From the NCBI GenBank assembly GCA_036741775.1, contig DAINRQ010000010.1, positions 34,791 to 98,790 on the forward strand: DNA of 64,000 bases, given 5' to 3'. The stretch comes from JAJKIV01 sp036741775 (GTDB taxonomy: Bacteria > Gemmatimonadota > Gemmatimonadetes > Gemmatimonadales > Gemmatimonadaceae). The translations under genes were made by a program, and so were the position numbers. The stretch's first letter is position 1; each line of letters starts with the position of its first letter. Below the pieces are notes generated by a model. The model worked only from the letters and a program-made list of their open reading frames with translations. It ran no database searches and was not told the DNA's origin. Shown here piece by piece: positions 28,378 to 39,426 of this stretch.

Positions 28378-29229
28378 GTGCGCGAGATCGCAACGATCGC
28401 GGGCATACGTGACGCTGTGCGCCATGCACGAGCAGAGGGCCAGCGCATCGGATTCGTCCCGACGATGGGGTTCCTGCACGAGGGGCACCTGCGGCTCGTG
28501 GACGAGGCCCGGCGCCTTACGGGTTGCGTGGTGATGAGCGTCTTCGTCAACCCGACGCAGTTCGGGCCTTCGGAGGACTTCGCCCGCTACCCGCGTGACA
28601 TCGCGGGCGACACGGAGAAAGCGCGCCGCCGTGGCGTCGACCTCCTGTTCGTTCCAGAGGTCGAGGCGATGTATCCATCGGCGCCCACGATACACGTGAC
28701 GGCGGACGAGCTTCCAACGCGGTGGGAGGGCGCGGTGCGCCCTGGACACTTCTCGGGCGTCCTCACGGTAGTCGCGAAGCTGTTCAACATCGTCGGCCCG
28801 GACGTCGCGGTATTCGGCCGGAAGGACTTTCAGCAGGCAACGCTCATTCGCCGCATGGCCCGAGAGCTCGACATTCCCGTGGAGGTCGTCGTCGCGCCGA
28901 CCGTTCGCGAGCCGGACGGCCTCGCGATGTCGAGCCGCAACACGTACCTCGACGCCGCGGCTCGGGCGCAGGCGCTCGCGCTCGTGGAGAGCCTCCGCGC
29001 CGCGGCGCGCGCGTTCGAGGCCGGCGAGCGTGCCGGCGAGGCCATCGCCACGGTCGGTCGCGCGACGCTCGCGGCCTTTCCGGGCGTCACGCCGGACTAC
29101 TTCGCGCTGGTCGACCCGGACCACATGCGAGAGGTCGCGACAGCGGATGGCGACAGCGTCGCGATCGTCGCGGCGCGCGTTGGCAAGACGCGCCTCATCG
29201 ATAACATGGTTCTCGGAGAGTCCGAGTGA
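28378..29229 (+). CDS. panC: pantothenate synthetase
   Basis: Ligates pantoate and beta-alanine with ATP. The nucleotidyltransferase motifs are FVPTMGFLHEGHLRLVDEA (HxGH as HEGH, about residues 22-40), SVFVNPTQFGPSEDFARYPR, FGRKDFQQ and PTVREPDGLAMSSRN (KMSKS-like loop). The 283-residue length is normal. GTG start three bases after panB. Its own stop overlaps the next GTG. Confidence 0.96.
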   Translation: MREIATIAGIRDAVRHARAEGQRIGFVPTMGFLHEGHLRLVDEARRLTGCVVMSVFVNPTQFGPSEDFARYPRDIAGDTEKARRRGVDLLFVPEVEAMYPSAPTIHVTADELPTRWEGAVRPGHFSGVLTVVAKLFNIVGPDVAVFGRKDFQQATLIRRMARELDIPVEVVVAPTVREPDGLAMSSRNTYLDAAARAQALALVESLRAAARAFEAGERAGEAIATVGRATLAAFPGVTPDYFALVDPDHMREVATADGDSVAIVAARVGKTRLIDNMVLGESE

Positions 29230-29795
29230 GCGGCGAGCGGGTTACATCCACCACCGCCGCGGCCGACATCGCGCTTCCCGAGTGGGCAGTGGTAACGGAG
29301 AAACGGCGCGCACACATCGCGCGGGTCACCGCCCTGCTCGACGAGTGGTCCGCCGCCCTCGGCCTGGGGGACGGCGAGCGTCGGGCATGGCATGACGTCG
29401 GCGTGCTCCACGACGCGCTACGCGACGCTCCGGAGGACGCACTACGACGGCTGACGGCCGACACCGAGCGCCCGGTGCACATCCTGCACGGGCCAGCCGT
29501 CGCGGGCCTGCTGGCGCGAGACGGTGAGCAGCGCCCGGAGGTTCTCGAGGCGATCCGCTGGCACACGTTAGGCAGCGCGGGGTGGGGACGCACCGGCAAG
29601 GCACTCTACATGGCGGATTTTCTCGAGCCCGGACGGCCGTTTCTCCGGGCCGACCGCGCGTTTCTCGCGGCGCACGTTACCACCGACTTCGACGGCGTGT
29701 TCCGGCAGGTGGTGCGCACGCGAATCGAATGGACCGTTCGCGAGGGGAAGATGCTGTTTCCCGAAACCGCCGATCTCTGGAACACGGTGCGATGA
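29226..29795 (+). CDS. YqeK-type HD hydrolase
   Basis: A 189-residue HD-domain protein of the YqeK family, known elsewhere as a symmetrical Ap4A hydrolase. The pattern is RRAHIARVTALLDEW, then GVLHDALRD (HD pair, about residues 62-66), VHILHGPAVAGLLA, EVLEAIRWHTLG and KALYMADFLEPGRPF. In many bacteria yqeK lies between nadD and rsfS; here panC is upstream and a LytR_C protein downstream. GTG start overlaps the panC stop. The family assignment is good; the substrate is inferred. Confidence 0.82.
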   Translation: MSGERVTSTTAAADIALPEWAVVTEKRRAHIARVTALLDEWSAALGLGDGERRAWHDVGVLHDALRDAPEDALRRLTADTERPVHILHGPAVAGLLARDGEQRPEVLEAIRWHTLGSAGWGRTGKALYMADFLEPGRPFLRADRAFLAAHVTTDFDGVFRQVVRTRIEWTVREGKMLFPETADLWNTVR

Positions 29796-30238
29796 CGAAG
29801 CGGCGCCGATGGGCTCTGGCCGGAGCCTTGGTCGTACTGGTCGCGGCATGCGCCGCCCTGCTCGCGACGCGACGCGAGGGAGCGACGGTGCGTCAGACGG
29901 CGCTGGGACGCCTCATCGGGGGGGAGGTCATGGCACCGCCGAACACGCGCGTGCGCGTCGAGGTGATCAACGCCACCCGCAGGGACGGCCTCGCGCGGCG
30001 TGCCACGCGCCTGCTCCGCGACCGCGGCTTCGATGTCGTGACGTATACGACGAGCAGCGTGCTTCAGGACACCACGGTGGTGCTCGATCGGTCCAACCAC
30101 CCGGAATGGGCGAAGCTCGTGGGAGAGGCGTTAGGCGGAGCGCGGGTCGATGCCCGGCCCGATACCTCACGCTACGTGGACGTCACCGTGGTGCTCGGCG
30201 CCACGTGGCGGCCGCCGCCGCAGCCGTTCAGCCCGTAG
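29792..30238 (+). CDS. LytR C-terminal-domain membrane protein
   Basis: A 148-residue protein with one N-terminal membrane helix (about residues 7-24, RWALAGALVVLVAACAALL) and an extracytoplasmic LytR_C domain: RVRVEVINATRRDGLARRATRLLRDRGFDVV, LDRSNHPEWAKLVGEALG. The catalytic LCP domain is absent. ATGA overlap with the yqeK-type gene mirrors the order seen in other phyla, where rsfS usually follows. Here the last 72 bases overlap the antisense 3' end of rlmN. Confidence 0.82.
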   Translation: MTKRRRWALAGALVVLVAACAALLATRREGATVRQTALGRLIGGEVMAPPNTRVRVEVINATRRDGLARRATRLLRDRGFDVVTYTTSSVLQDTTVVLDRSNHPEWAKLVGEALGGARVDARPDTSRYVDVTVVLGATWRPPPQPFSP

Positions 30239-31243
30239 CTGCCCGCACGCGGCAGCGATGTCGATGCCGCGGCTTTTTCGGATCGCGACCTCCACTCCCT
30301 CGCGACGCAGCCAACCGGAAAACCGGCGAATGCCCTCGGCCGTCGTCGGCACGAACGCGCCGGCGCCACCGGGATGCAACGGGATGAGATTCACGAACGC
30401 GCGACACTCCCGCGCCAGCCCTGCGAGCTCGCGCGCGTGTTCCGGCTGATCGTTCACCCCACCGAGCATCACGTACTCGAACGTCACTCGCCGGTCGAAC
30501 GCCGCCGCGGCAGCGATGACGTCCGCCAGCGGGTACTTCGTGTTGATGGGCATGAGCGTATGGCGCAGCGCATCGTTCGGCGCGTGAATGGAGATGGCGA
30601 GGCGGAACTGCTCGGGCCGCGCCGCGAGCGCCACGATACCCGGCAGCACGCCCACCGTGGAGACCGTGATGTGTCGAGCGCCGATCCCGAACCCGAGCGG
30701 CGCGTTCAACACCGTGAGCACGCGCTCGAGCGCCGGCCAGTTGAGCAGCGGCTCTCCCATTCCCATGAACACGATGTTCGTCGCACGCAGGGGCGGATCG
30801 AGCAGGGCGAGCTCGCGCACCTGCGCGGCGATCTCGAACGCCTCGAGGTTGCGCGCGAACCCCATCAGGCCAGTGGCACAGAACGCGCAGCGTAGCGCGC
30901 ATCCTGCCTGCGACGATAAACAGAACGTGACGCGGTCACCCTCCGGAATCGCGACCGTTTCGATGTGCTGACCGTCGTGTAGACGAAACAGGAACTTCTC
31001 GGTTCCGTCAGCCGAACGCTGCCGCGACGCGACCTCGAGCCGAGGCATCGAGAACTGCTCCTGCAACTCGGCGCGAAACGCTTTCGGCACGTCCGTCATC
31101 TCGGCAAACGAAGCGGCCGGCGTTTGCCAGAGATGCCGCACGACCTGCGCGCCGCGGTACGCGGGCTGCCCGCGCGCGATGGCGAAGTCCCGCACCGCGT
31201 TTGCGGCGTCGTCAGGCGTGAGATTGAGGAGATTGAGCGTCAC
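30167..31243 (-). CDS. rlmN: 23S rRNA (adenine2503-C2)/tRNA (adenine37-C2) methyltransferase
   Basis: Radical SAM methyltransferase. The Fe-S motif CALRCAFC gives Cys115, Cys119 and Cys122. Cys108 in TFCLSSQAGC and Cys333 in AAACGQL are the two mechanistic cysteines. NIVFMGMGEPLLNW and ITVSTVGVLPGI are typical. GTG 31243 overlaps the stop of the upstream gene. The C-terminus runs about 25 residues beyond the conserved end, an arginine-rich tail encoded entirely in the 72-base antisense overlap with the LytR_C gene. Confidence 0.94.
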   Translation of the reverse strand: MTLNLLNLTPDDAANAVRDFAIARGQPAYRGAQVVRHLWQTPAASFAEMTDVPKAFRAELQEQFSMPRLEVASRQRSADGTEKFLFRLHDGQHIETVAIPEGDRVTFCLSSQAGCALRCAFCATGLMGFARNLEAFEIAAQVRELALLDPPLRATNIVFMGMGEPLLNWPALERVLTVLNAPLGFGIGARHITVSTVGVLPGIVALAARPEQFRLAISIHAPNDALRHTLMPINTKYPLADVIAAAAAFDRRVTFEYVMLGGVNDQPEHARELAGLARECRAFVNLIPLHPGGAGAFVPTTAEGIRRFSGWLRREGVEVAIRKSRGIDIAAACGQLRAERLRRRPPRGAEHHGDVHVA

Positions 31244-32151
31244 CGAAAGATCCCGCTGAGCACTACCTGGTAGGTGGGGTCGAAGCCGCCGGCGCTTTCC
31301 TCGCGCGACAGTCCCACCGTGTACCGCGCATACCGCAGACCGAGCGCGAGCCGCACGGTCGTTTCGCGATGACCGTACGGATCGGACCGAGCCACGCCGA
31401 CCCGCGCGACCCATCGCGACATGCGGCCCGTGGCGAAAAGGTAATGGCCGTCGCTCGCTCCTTCGGCGAAGGTGTAGCCATAGCCGAGACGCGCCTGATG
31501 CAGCGAATCGGGTCCGACTACCTTGGCGTCGCCCGCGACGGAAAACGACGCGTCCTCCGTGCCACCCGACCCCGGACTCCACAGGTAGCTCGAAACCCCA
31601 ACGCGCGCGTCGAGCCCAAGGACCCGATCGGCGACGACGCCGCCGTCCAGTCCGAACGTCGAGCGCCGCACACCGTCGACCTCGCCCGCGCGATACCGCA
31701 CCGCGACCGCGGACGTGACGTGGCGCAGCGAGCGACGCGATCCGGTAAGCGAGACGACGAACGTGTTGTACGGGACATCGCGCCCAACCGGCTGCGGGTC
31801 GTCGAGCGTTGCCGCGATGCCCGAAATGGAAGCGTGCGCCGCCGACAGCGCCACGGTGATCTCCTCGGGTAGCGCGACCGCGAACGCGGCAATCTGCGCG
31901 CTCACACCGCGGTCTGTTCCCGTATTCAGCGCGACTGCGGTAGCGCGGAAGCGGGCGTCGGTGGGAAGCTGAACGCCGGCGGGGTTCTGAAACCCATCGC
32001 CGGTGTCGAGCGCCAGCGCCGAGGGCTCGGCGAGCGTGCCGAGCGGATAGTGCAGGAGGTCGCGCCCGGGAACGCGTTGGGCTTCGCTCGGGCTCGCCAC
32101 CAGGAAGGCCGCCGCCGCGGCGAAGTTCAAGCAACGCATTGACTTGAGCAT
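31240..32151 (-). CDS. secreted, probable outer-membrane beta-barrel protein
   Basis: A 303-residue protein with a signal peptide (hydrophobic AAAAAFLVA, predicted cleavage after SEA near residue 25). The mature part is rich in alternating aromatic/hydrophobic strands and Gly/Ser turns (HYLFATGRMSRWVARVGVAR, YARYTVGLSREESAGGFD) and ends in Phe-Arg, all consistent with a membrane barrel. I cannot name a family. Starts at 32151 (MLKSMRC) or 32139 (MRCLNF). It is upstream of and coupled to rlmN by a GTGA overlap, an unrelated partner. Confidence 0.65.
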   Translation of the reverse strand: MLKSMRCLNFAAAAAFLVASPSEAQRVPGRDLLHYPLGTLAEPSALALDTGDGFQNPAGVQLPTDARFRATAVALNTGTDRGVSAQIAAFAVALPEEITVALSAAHASISGIAATLDDPQPVGRDVPYNTFVVSLTGSRRSLRHVTSAVAVRYRAGEVDGVRRSTFGLDGGVVADRVLGLDARVGVSSYLWSPGSGGTEDASFSVAGDAKVVGPDSLHQARLGYGYTFAEGASDGHYLFATGRMSRWVARVGVARSDPYGHRETTVRLALGLRYARYTVGLSREESAGGFDPTYQVVLSGIFR

Positions 32152-32316
32152 ACCGATCCGAGCTCGGCCGGTCAAGTCGGCGGCTTCCCGGTCGGGACAC
32201 CGCCGTGTAGATTATCGCCTCCCGTATGCCACTATCACGCCGTCGCGTACACAGTCGCGGCGCACGCTGGACGTGCGCGCGCTCAAGGTACTGCCGACGA
32301 TCCTGCGACCGTTCGG

Positions 32317-32681
32317 TTGAGTAGGCTCCTCCATCGCTGGGGCCCGCCTGTGGCGTGGGCCTCGCTCATTCTCATCGCGACTTCCATCCCTGTCCCTGGT
32401 ACGTTCGCGTCGGAGGCGCCCACTGGCGCTGACAAGCTCGTGCACATCGGCCTCTATGCCGTTCTCGGCTGGCTGACTTCTCGTGCAGTCGGGACGATCT
32501 CTGCCCGCGCGGCCGTGGGCGTCTTCGTAGTGGCGTCGCTCATGGGTGCGATCGATGAATGGCACCAGCGGTTCATTCCGGGCCGCGAGCCTTCGCCGGC
32601 GGATTGGATCGCGGATACGATCGGCGCGGGAACGGGGATATTCGCTTTCCAGACGGCGCGTCGTCGCCGAGGATCCGCCAC

Positions 32682-32685
<4 letters not shown>
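32317..32685 (+). CDS. VanZ-like membrane protein
   Basis: A 122-residue membrane protein with three to four helices and the VanZ-like motifs DKLVHIGLYAVLGWL (about residues 39-53) and the later GAIDEWHQRFIPGREPSPADWIADTIGA (in parts). Named for resemblance to the teicoplanin-resistance accessory VanZ; most family members are of unknown role and this is not evidence for resistance. TTG start; no ATG or GTG upstream in frame. It overlaps aspS by four bases. The 165 bases upstream (32152-32316) hold only a 40-codon open stretch lacking a convincing start. Confidence 0.75.
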
Positions 32686-34466
<1,781 letters not shown>

Positions 34467-34476
34467 CGGAGCGACG

Positions 34477-35427
34477 TTGAGCGACGACCAAACGACACAG
34501 CGTTTGAATGTGGAAGGCGCCGACCTGCTGACGCTGGCCGGCGTGAACGACGCAAATCTCATCGAGTTGCAGCGTCAGACGGGCACGCGAGTCGCGCTTC
34601 GCGGTGACACGATGTCGCTCACCGGCACCGCGGACGCCGTCGAGCGTGCGATGTCGGTGGCGCAGCGGATGATCGACGCGGCCAAACAAGGCACGGTCCT
34701 CGACGCCGACGACGTCCTCCGGATGAGCATGGACGGTACGCGCGAGGCGCCGGTCAGCGGCGACGTCCGCATTGTCCTCCCCGGAATCAAGCGGATCATT
34801 CAGCCGAAGACGCCGGGGCAGGCGGAGTACCTTCAGTTGATCGCGGACAACGATATCGTCGTCGGGATCGGGCCGGCGGGTACCGGCAAGACGTACCTGG
34901 CCGTCGCCGCGGCCGTCGACGCACTCACCCGAAAGCGGGTTCGCCGCATCATTCTTGCCCGTCCGGCCGTCGAGGCCGGTGAGAGCCTGGGCTTCCTTCC
35001 GGGCGACATGCAGGCGAAAGTGGACCCGTACCTGCGGCCGCTGTACGACGCGCTCGAAGACATGCTGCCAGTGGAGCGGATGCAGAAAGCACTGGAAACG
35101 CGAACCATCGAGATCGCTCCGCTCGCGTACATGCGCGGGCGGACGCTCGCGGACGCGTTCGTGATTCTCGACGAGGCGCAGAACGCGACGGCAGCGCAAA
35201 TGAAGATGTTTCTGACGCGTCTCGGCGTGAACTCCAAGACGGTGATCACCGGCGACAAGACGCAGATCGATCTTCCGAAGCGCGAGGAGTCGGGGTTGAT
35301 GCAGATCGAGCGCATTCTCACCGGCATCGACGGCATCGGGTTCCATTACTTGAACGACACCGACGTCGTTCGCCATCGACTGGTGCGCGAGATCATCAAG
35401 GCGTACGCGGAAGACGGGGGCGATTGA
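34477..35427 (+). CDS. phoH: PhoH-like ATPase (YbeZ/PhoL type)
   Basis: A 316-residue protein with an N-terminal KH-like region followed by the PhoH P-loop domain: GIGPAGTGKTYLAVAAAVDAL (Walker A, about residue 129), FVILDEAQNAT (Walker B), MKMFLTRLGVNSKTVITGD. It probably acts with YbeY in RNA or ribosome maturation, as the conserved ybeZ-ybeY neighbourhood suggests. TTG start with CGGAG six bases upstream. Its stop overlaps the TTG of pgpH. Confidence 0.92.
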   Translation: MSDDQTTQRLNVEGADLLTLAGVNDANLIELQRQTGTRVALRGDTMSLTGTADAVERAMSVAQRMIDAAKQGTVLDADDVLRMSMDGTREAPVSGDVRIVLPGIKRIIQPKTPGQAEYLQLIADNDIVVGIGPAGTGKTYLAVAAAVDALTRKRVRRIILARPAVEAGESLGFLPGDMQAKVDPYLRPLYDALEDMLPVERMQKALETRTIEIAPLAYMRGRTLADAFVILDEAQNATAAQMKMFLTRLGVNSKTVITGDKTQIDLPKREESGLMQIERILTGIDGIGFHYLNDTDVVRHRLVREIIKAYAEDGGD

Positions 35428-37691
35428 ACACCATGGTCGGTTGGTCACGAGACGCCGACGAGCCTGACCCACGCGGACGCGCGCTTCGCTATCACGGCGT
35501 CCGCGCGCTCATCGCGCTCGGCACGGCCGCGATCACGTATCTCGTCTTCCCGGCGTCGCCGGCTGTCGATTCGCCGGTGCTCGAGATCGGCTCCGTCGCG
35601 CCGGACAACGTCATCGCGCCGTTCGCCTACACGGTTTCCAAGTCCGGCGAGGAACTCGCCCGGGAACAGAACGAGATCGTCGAATCGGTCGAGCCGATCT
35701 TCACTCTCGTTCCTGCCGCACTCGATTCGTCGCGTGCGCTGACTGCACAGTTCACCGAGGGGCTACGGCGCATTGCCGGCACCGAGGCCCAGCGTGCCGA
35801 TTCGATCCAGGCGCTGGGGAGCCGGCTTGGCGTAGAGTTGACGGACGAAGAGGCGAGATACCTGGCGGCACCTGGCCGCGCCCGGGCCACGATAGACGCA
35901 GTCCGACGCGTGTACGACCGCTGGCTGGCGAGCGGCATCGCCTCGTCAGGCGTGCTCGACGCGGTGCAGGGCTCCGTGACCCTCCGGCGGGACACGGTCG
36001 CGCGGTCGGTGAACGCCGACAGTATCCCCGGATTTTCACGCTTGCTCTCGCGGTCGCGGCTGCTTCATCCGGACCCACAGTCCGTCGTCGGCGACGCAGC
36101 TTATCGCAAATTGCTGACGGCGTTTTTCCGGCCGACCATCGTGTACGACCCGGTCGCCACGGAAAGTGCGCGCCAGGCGTTGCGCCAGTCAGTGCCTAGC
36201 GTGAAGTACACGCTGCGTCCCGGCGAGAAGATCGTCGGTGCCCACGAAGTCGTGGGCCGCGAGGAACACGAGAAGATGCGCGCCCTCCGCGACGAGCTGT
36301 CGAGTCGCGGCGACAGCCGGCGGAGCCTGAGTCGCGTCGTCGGGGCGGTGCTGTTCAACACGCTCGTCATCGCGATTTTCGGGCTGACGCTACTCCTGTT
36401 CCGGCCGCAGCTGTATGCCTCCGTGCGCGCCGTCCTGCTGTTCGCGATCGTCTTCACGATCGTCATCGTCTCGTCGTCGGTGATCGCCCATCTGCCGGGG
36501 CGCGTTTACCCGGAACTCGTGCCGGTCGCGTTCGCGGCGGTCATCGTGAGCATTCTGTTCGACCCGCGGATCGGGATGATCGCCACCATGGTGCTCGCCG
36601 TGCTGATCGGCGGGCAAAGCGAGTTCCGCGGGACCAACGCGCTGTTCCTCAATCTCATCGGTGGAACGGCGGCAGCGTTCACGGTTCGCATCGTTCGGCA
36701 TCGCAACCAGACGCACTATGCCGTCCTCGCCATTGCGGTCGCGTACCTCGTCGGTGCCTCCGCGATCGGGCTGACGCTCGACCTGCCCATGACCGACATC
36801 GGGTATAGCGCGATGCGTGGCGCGCTCAACGCCGGCGTCTCGGTTTCGCTCGCCATGGTCCTGCTCCCCGGGGCCGAGCAGTTCGCTGGCGTGGACACGG
36901 ACTTTCGCCTGCTCGAGTGGTCGGATCTCAACCGGCCGTTGCTCCGCCGCCTGAGTCTCGAGGCACCAGGGACGTACGCGCACACCATCGCCATCGCGAA
37001 CCTCGCGGAGAGCGCGAGCAACGCGATCGGTGCGAACGGACTGCTCGCTCGCGTCGGCGCGCTGTACCACGACATCGGGAAGCTCAAGAAGCCGCAGTAC
37101 TTCGTCGAGAACCAGGCGAAGGGGCGCAATCCGCACGACAAGCTGAAGCCCACTACGAGCGCCGCGATCATCCGTAACCACGTGGTCGAGGGGCTCGAGC
37201 TCGCCGAAGAGCACAAGCTGCCGCGTGGAGTGCATGCGTTCATTCGCGAGCATCACGGCACGGGGCCCATCAGCTACTTCCTCGAGAAGGCCAAGGAGCG
37301 CGACGGTCTCCCGGCCAATACGGCGGAGTTCGAGTACCCCGGTCCGTCACCGCAGAGCGTCGAGACCGCGATCGTCATGCTGGCCGACGGCGCAGAGGCG
37401 GCCGTTCGCGTCTTGAACGACCCGACCCCGCAGAAGATTCGCGAGGTCGTCGACCGCATTGTTCGACAGCGTATGGACCAGGGCCAACTGCGTGAAGCAC
37501 CGATCACGCTCGCCCAGCTCGAGGTCGTGAAGGAACAGTTCACGCGCGTTCTCGCCGGGATGTATCACTCGCGCATCGAGTACCCGGCGGCGAGCGGCGG
37601 AATCACCGCCGAGTTCGGGACACCCGCGGCAGTGAAGCCAGCGCCGAGTGTGCCTGAACCGGCGTCCCAGTCGGCATCGACATCGACGTGA
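35424..37691 (+). CDS. pgpH: 7TM-HD phosphodiesterase (PgpH-like)
   Basis: A 755-residue membrane protein of the 7TMR-HD family. One membrane helix (about residues 27-45) precedes an extracytoplasmic region to about 300. Seven helices follow (about 310-490), then a cytosolic HDIG domain: ANLAESASNAIG, LYHDIGKLKKPQYF (HD near residue 549), HVVEGLELAEEH, IREHHGTGPISYF. In Listeria PgpH hydrolyses c-di-AMP; that role is inferred here. TTG 35424 overlaps phoH, with ATG 35433 as an alternative start. The C-terminal tail is Pro/Ser-rich. Confidence 0.9.
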   Translation: MNTMVGWSRDADEPDPRGRALRYHGVRALIALGTAAITYLVFPASPAVDSPVLEIGSVAPDNVIAPFAYTVSKSGEELAREQNEIVESVEPIFTLVPAALDSSRALTAQFTEGLRRIAGTEAQRADSIQALGSRLGVELTDEEARYLAAPGRARATIDAVRRVYDRWLASGIASSGVLDAVQGSVTLRRDTVARSVNADSIPGFSRLLSRSRLLHPDPQSVVGDAAYRKLLTAFFRPTIVYDPVATESARQALRQSVPSVKYTLRPGEKIVGAHEVVGREEHEKMRALRDELSSRGDSRRSLSRVVGAVLFNTLVIAIFGLTLLLFRPQLYASVRAVLLFAIVFTIVIVSSSVIAHLPGRVYPELVPVAFAAVIVSILFDPRIGMIATMVLAVLIGGQSEFRGTNALFLNLIGGTAAAFTVRIVRHRNQTHYAVLAIAVAYLVGASAIGLTLDLPMTDIGYSAMRGALNAGVSVSLAMVLLPGAEQFAGVDTDFRLLEWSDLNRPLLRRLSLEAPGTYAHTIAIANLAESASNAIGANGLLARVGALYHDIGKLKKPQYFVENQAKGRNPHDKLKPTTSAAIIRNHVVEGLELAEEHKLPRGVHAFIREHHGTGPISYFLEKAKERDGLPANTAEFEYPGPSPQSVETAIVMLADGAEAAVRVLNDPTPQKIREVVDRIVRQRMDQGQLREAPITLAQLEVVKEQFTRVLAGMYHSRIEYPAASGGITAEFGTPAAVKPAPSVPEPASQSASTST

Positions 37692-38188
37692 CGCTCATCG
37701 TGGACGTTGCGTCGGAGGGCGTGCGCGCCCCGGTATCGAAAGCGCGGCTGCGCGAGGTCGCACTCGCGGTTCTCGAAGCGGAGCGAGTCCGAGATGCCAT
37801 GGTATCGATCGCACTCGTCACCGCACCGCGGATCGCCAGACTGAACCGGACACATCTCGGGCACGCCGGCGCGACTGACGTCATCGCGTTCGCACTCCGG
37901 GCCAGCATGAGCGAGAAGCGTGCGCCGGTCGTGGGGGACATCTACATCGCGCCGTCCGTGGCGCGCGCGAACGCTGTGCGCTTCGGTGGCGGCGTCCGCG
38001 AAGAGCTCGAGCGTCTCGTCATCCATGGCACGCTTCACGTGCTCGGCTACGACCACCCGGAGGGCGACGGGCGTACGTCGTCCCGAATGTGGCGCCGGCA
38101 GGAACACCTGCTGGCAGCGGGGCGGAAAGGTTCGGCGAGGCGCGCCGGCGAGGCTGACCGCCGGCGCGCTGGGCGAGGTGGAGCATGA
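37688..38188 (+). CDS. ybeY: endoribonuclease YbeY
   Basis: Zinc-dependent RNase for rRNA maturation. The metal motif HGTLHVLGYDH places His113, His117 and His123. LNRTHLGHAGATDVIAFAL is the substrate-binding block. The 166 residues include a basic C-terminal tail (ARRAGEADRRRAGRGG). GTG start and four-base overlaps with pgpH and the CNNM gene continue the coupled chain. Confidence 0.94.
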   Translation: MTLIVDVASEGVRAPVSKARLREVALAVLEAERVRDAMVSIALVTAPRIARLNRTHLGHAGATDVIAFALRASMSEKRAPVVGDIYIAPSVARANAVRFGGGVREELERLVIHGTLHVLGYDHPEGDGRTSSRMWRRQEHLLAAGRKGSARRAGEADRRRAGRGGA

Positions 38189-39426
38189 GTACGACCATCG
38201 CAGTGTTGGTCGCCGTGCTGTCCTCGGCGTTCGCCGCGGCGTTCGCGGCCGCGGATGGTGCCGTGCTCGCGCTCGGGTCATCGGACGCGCGATTCGACCC
38301 ATCCCTCCGGGCGTTAGGCGAGCGGCGCGAGCGCATCCACCGCGCGCTCGCGTTCGCGCGGGTACTGGCGCACCTCGCCGCGGGCTGTGCCATCGCGCTC
38401 GCTCTGCGGTTCTCGGCGCGGTCGCTGGCGATGTCGCTTGCCATCGCGGTCCCCGTCGCGCTGGTGGCCGTGTTGCTCTCGGAGAGCGTTGCTCGCAGCG
38501 TCGGTGACGCCCTCGGCGTTCGCGCGGCCGAGCGGCTCAACCCGCTGATCCGACTGGTGGAGCGCGTTCTTTCCCCCGTCGTGATGGTCGGGGAGTGGCT
38601 CGACCAGCTCCTCGAGTCGTTCATCCCACAGACGCACGTGGAGGAGGACAGGGAGGTCACGGCCGAGCGGTTCCGCCAGATCGTCGCGGCCGAGGCGGAT
38701 GTAACCGACGCCGAGGAGACCATCCTGCACGGCGTGTTCTCGCTCGGCGACACGGCCGTGCACGAGATTATGGTGCCGCGGGTCAACGTCGTCGGCATCG
38801 AGCAGACGACGCCGTGGTCGGACGTGCTCGCCCGGGTGCGCAGCTCGGAGCACGCTCGGTTCCCGGTGTTCGACGATACGCTCGACGAGATTACCGGAGT
38901 CCTGTACGCGAAAGACCTGCTACCGGCCGCCATCGCGGATGAGGAGCCACCCGGCGGATGGGTGTCGCTCGTGCGCCCCGCGGTGTTCATCCCCGGCGCC
39001 AAGATGATCGACCAGCAGCTGCGCGACTTCCAGGCGAGCCGCACGCACATCGCGATCGTCGTGGACGAGTTCGGGGGAACCGCGGGCATCGTGACCATCG
39101 AGGACATCCTCGAGGAGATCGTCGGCGAGATCCGCGATGAATACGACGTCGAAGAGGCGTCGGTGGAGCAGGAAGAAGGACGCCGCTTCTGGGTTCCGGG
39201 AAGACTGACCGTGGACGAGCTGTCGGAACTCGTCGGGCACGACTTCCACCGCGAGGGCGTCACGACGGTGGGAGGGCTCGTGTATGAGCTCCTTGGCCGC
39301 GTTCCGCAGGCCGGCGAGTCACTCGTGCTCGACGGGTTTCGCGTCGTGATCGAGCGAGTCGTCAAGCGCCGTGTCGAGCGCGTGTACTTCGAGCGGAGCG
39401 GACAGTTGACCGAGCGAGTGTCGTGA
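38185..39426 (+). CDS. CNNM/CBS transporter-like protein (CorC/HlyC family), full-length
   Basis: A 413-residue protein with an N-terminal CNNM membrane domain (about residues 1-145). A CBS pair follows (ETILHGVFSLGDTAVHEIMVPR, then RTHIAIVVDEFGGTAGIVTIEDILEEIVGEI in parts, about 175-320). The C-terminal CorC_HlyC domain ends the protein (RFWVPGRLTVDELSELVGHDF, about 333-413). Relatives are implicated in Mg or Co export or sodium-coupled divalent transport; the hemolysin name is historical. The position after ybeY matches the ybeZ-ybeY-ybeX order. ATG overlaps ybeY by four bases. Confidence 0.9.
   Translation: MSTTIAVLVAVLSSAFAAAFAAADGAVLALGSSDARFDPSLRALGERRERIHRALAFARVLAHLAAGCAIALALRFSARSLAMSLAIAVPVALVAVLLSESVARSVGDALGVRAAERLNPLIRLVERVLSPVVMVGEWLDQLLESFIPQTHVEEDREVTAERFRQIVAAEADVTDAEETILHGVFSLGDTAVHEIMVPRVNVVGIEQTTPWSDVLARVRSSEHARFPVFDDTLDEITGVLYAKDLLPAAIADEEPPGGWVSLVRPAVFIPGAKMIDQQLRDFQASRTHIAIVVDEFGGTAGIVTIEDILEEIVGEIRDEYDVEEASVEQEEGRRFWVPGRLTVDELSELVGHDFHREGVTTVGGLVYELLGRVPQAGESLVLDGFRVVIERVVKRRVERVYFERSGQLTERVS

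Noticed and set aside
32212..32316. Open stretch ending VLPTILRPFG before the VanZ-like gene
   Set aside because: About 40 codons without a usable start codon and no recognisable similarity.
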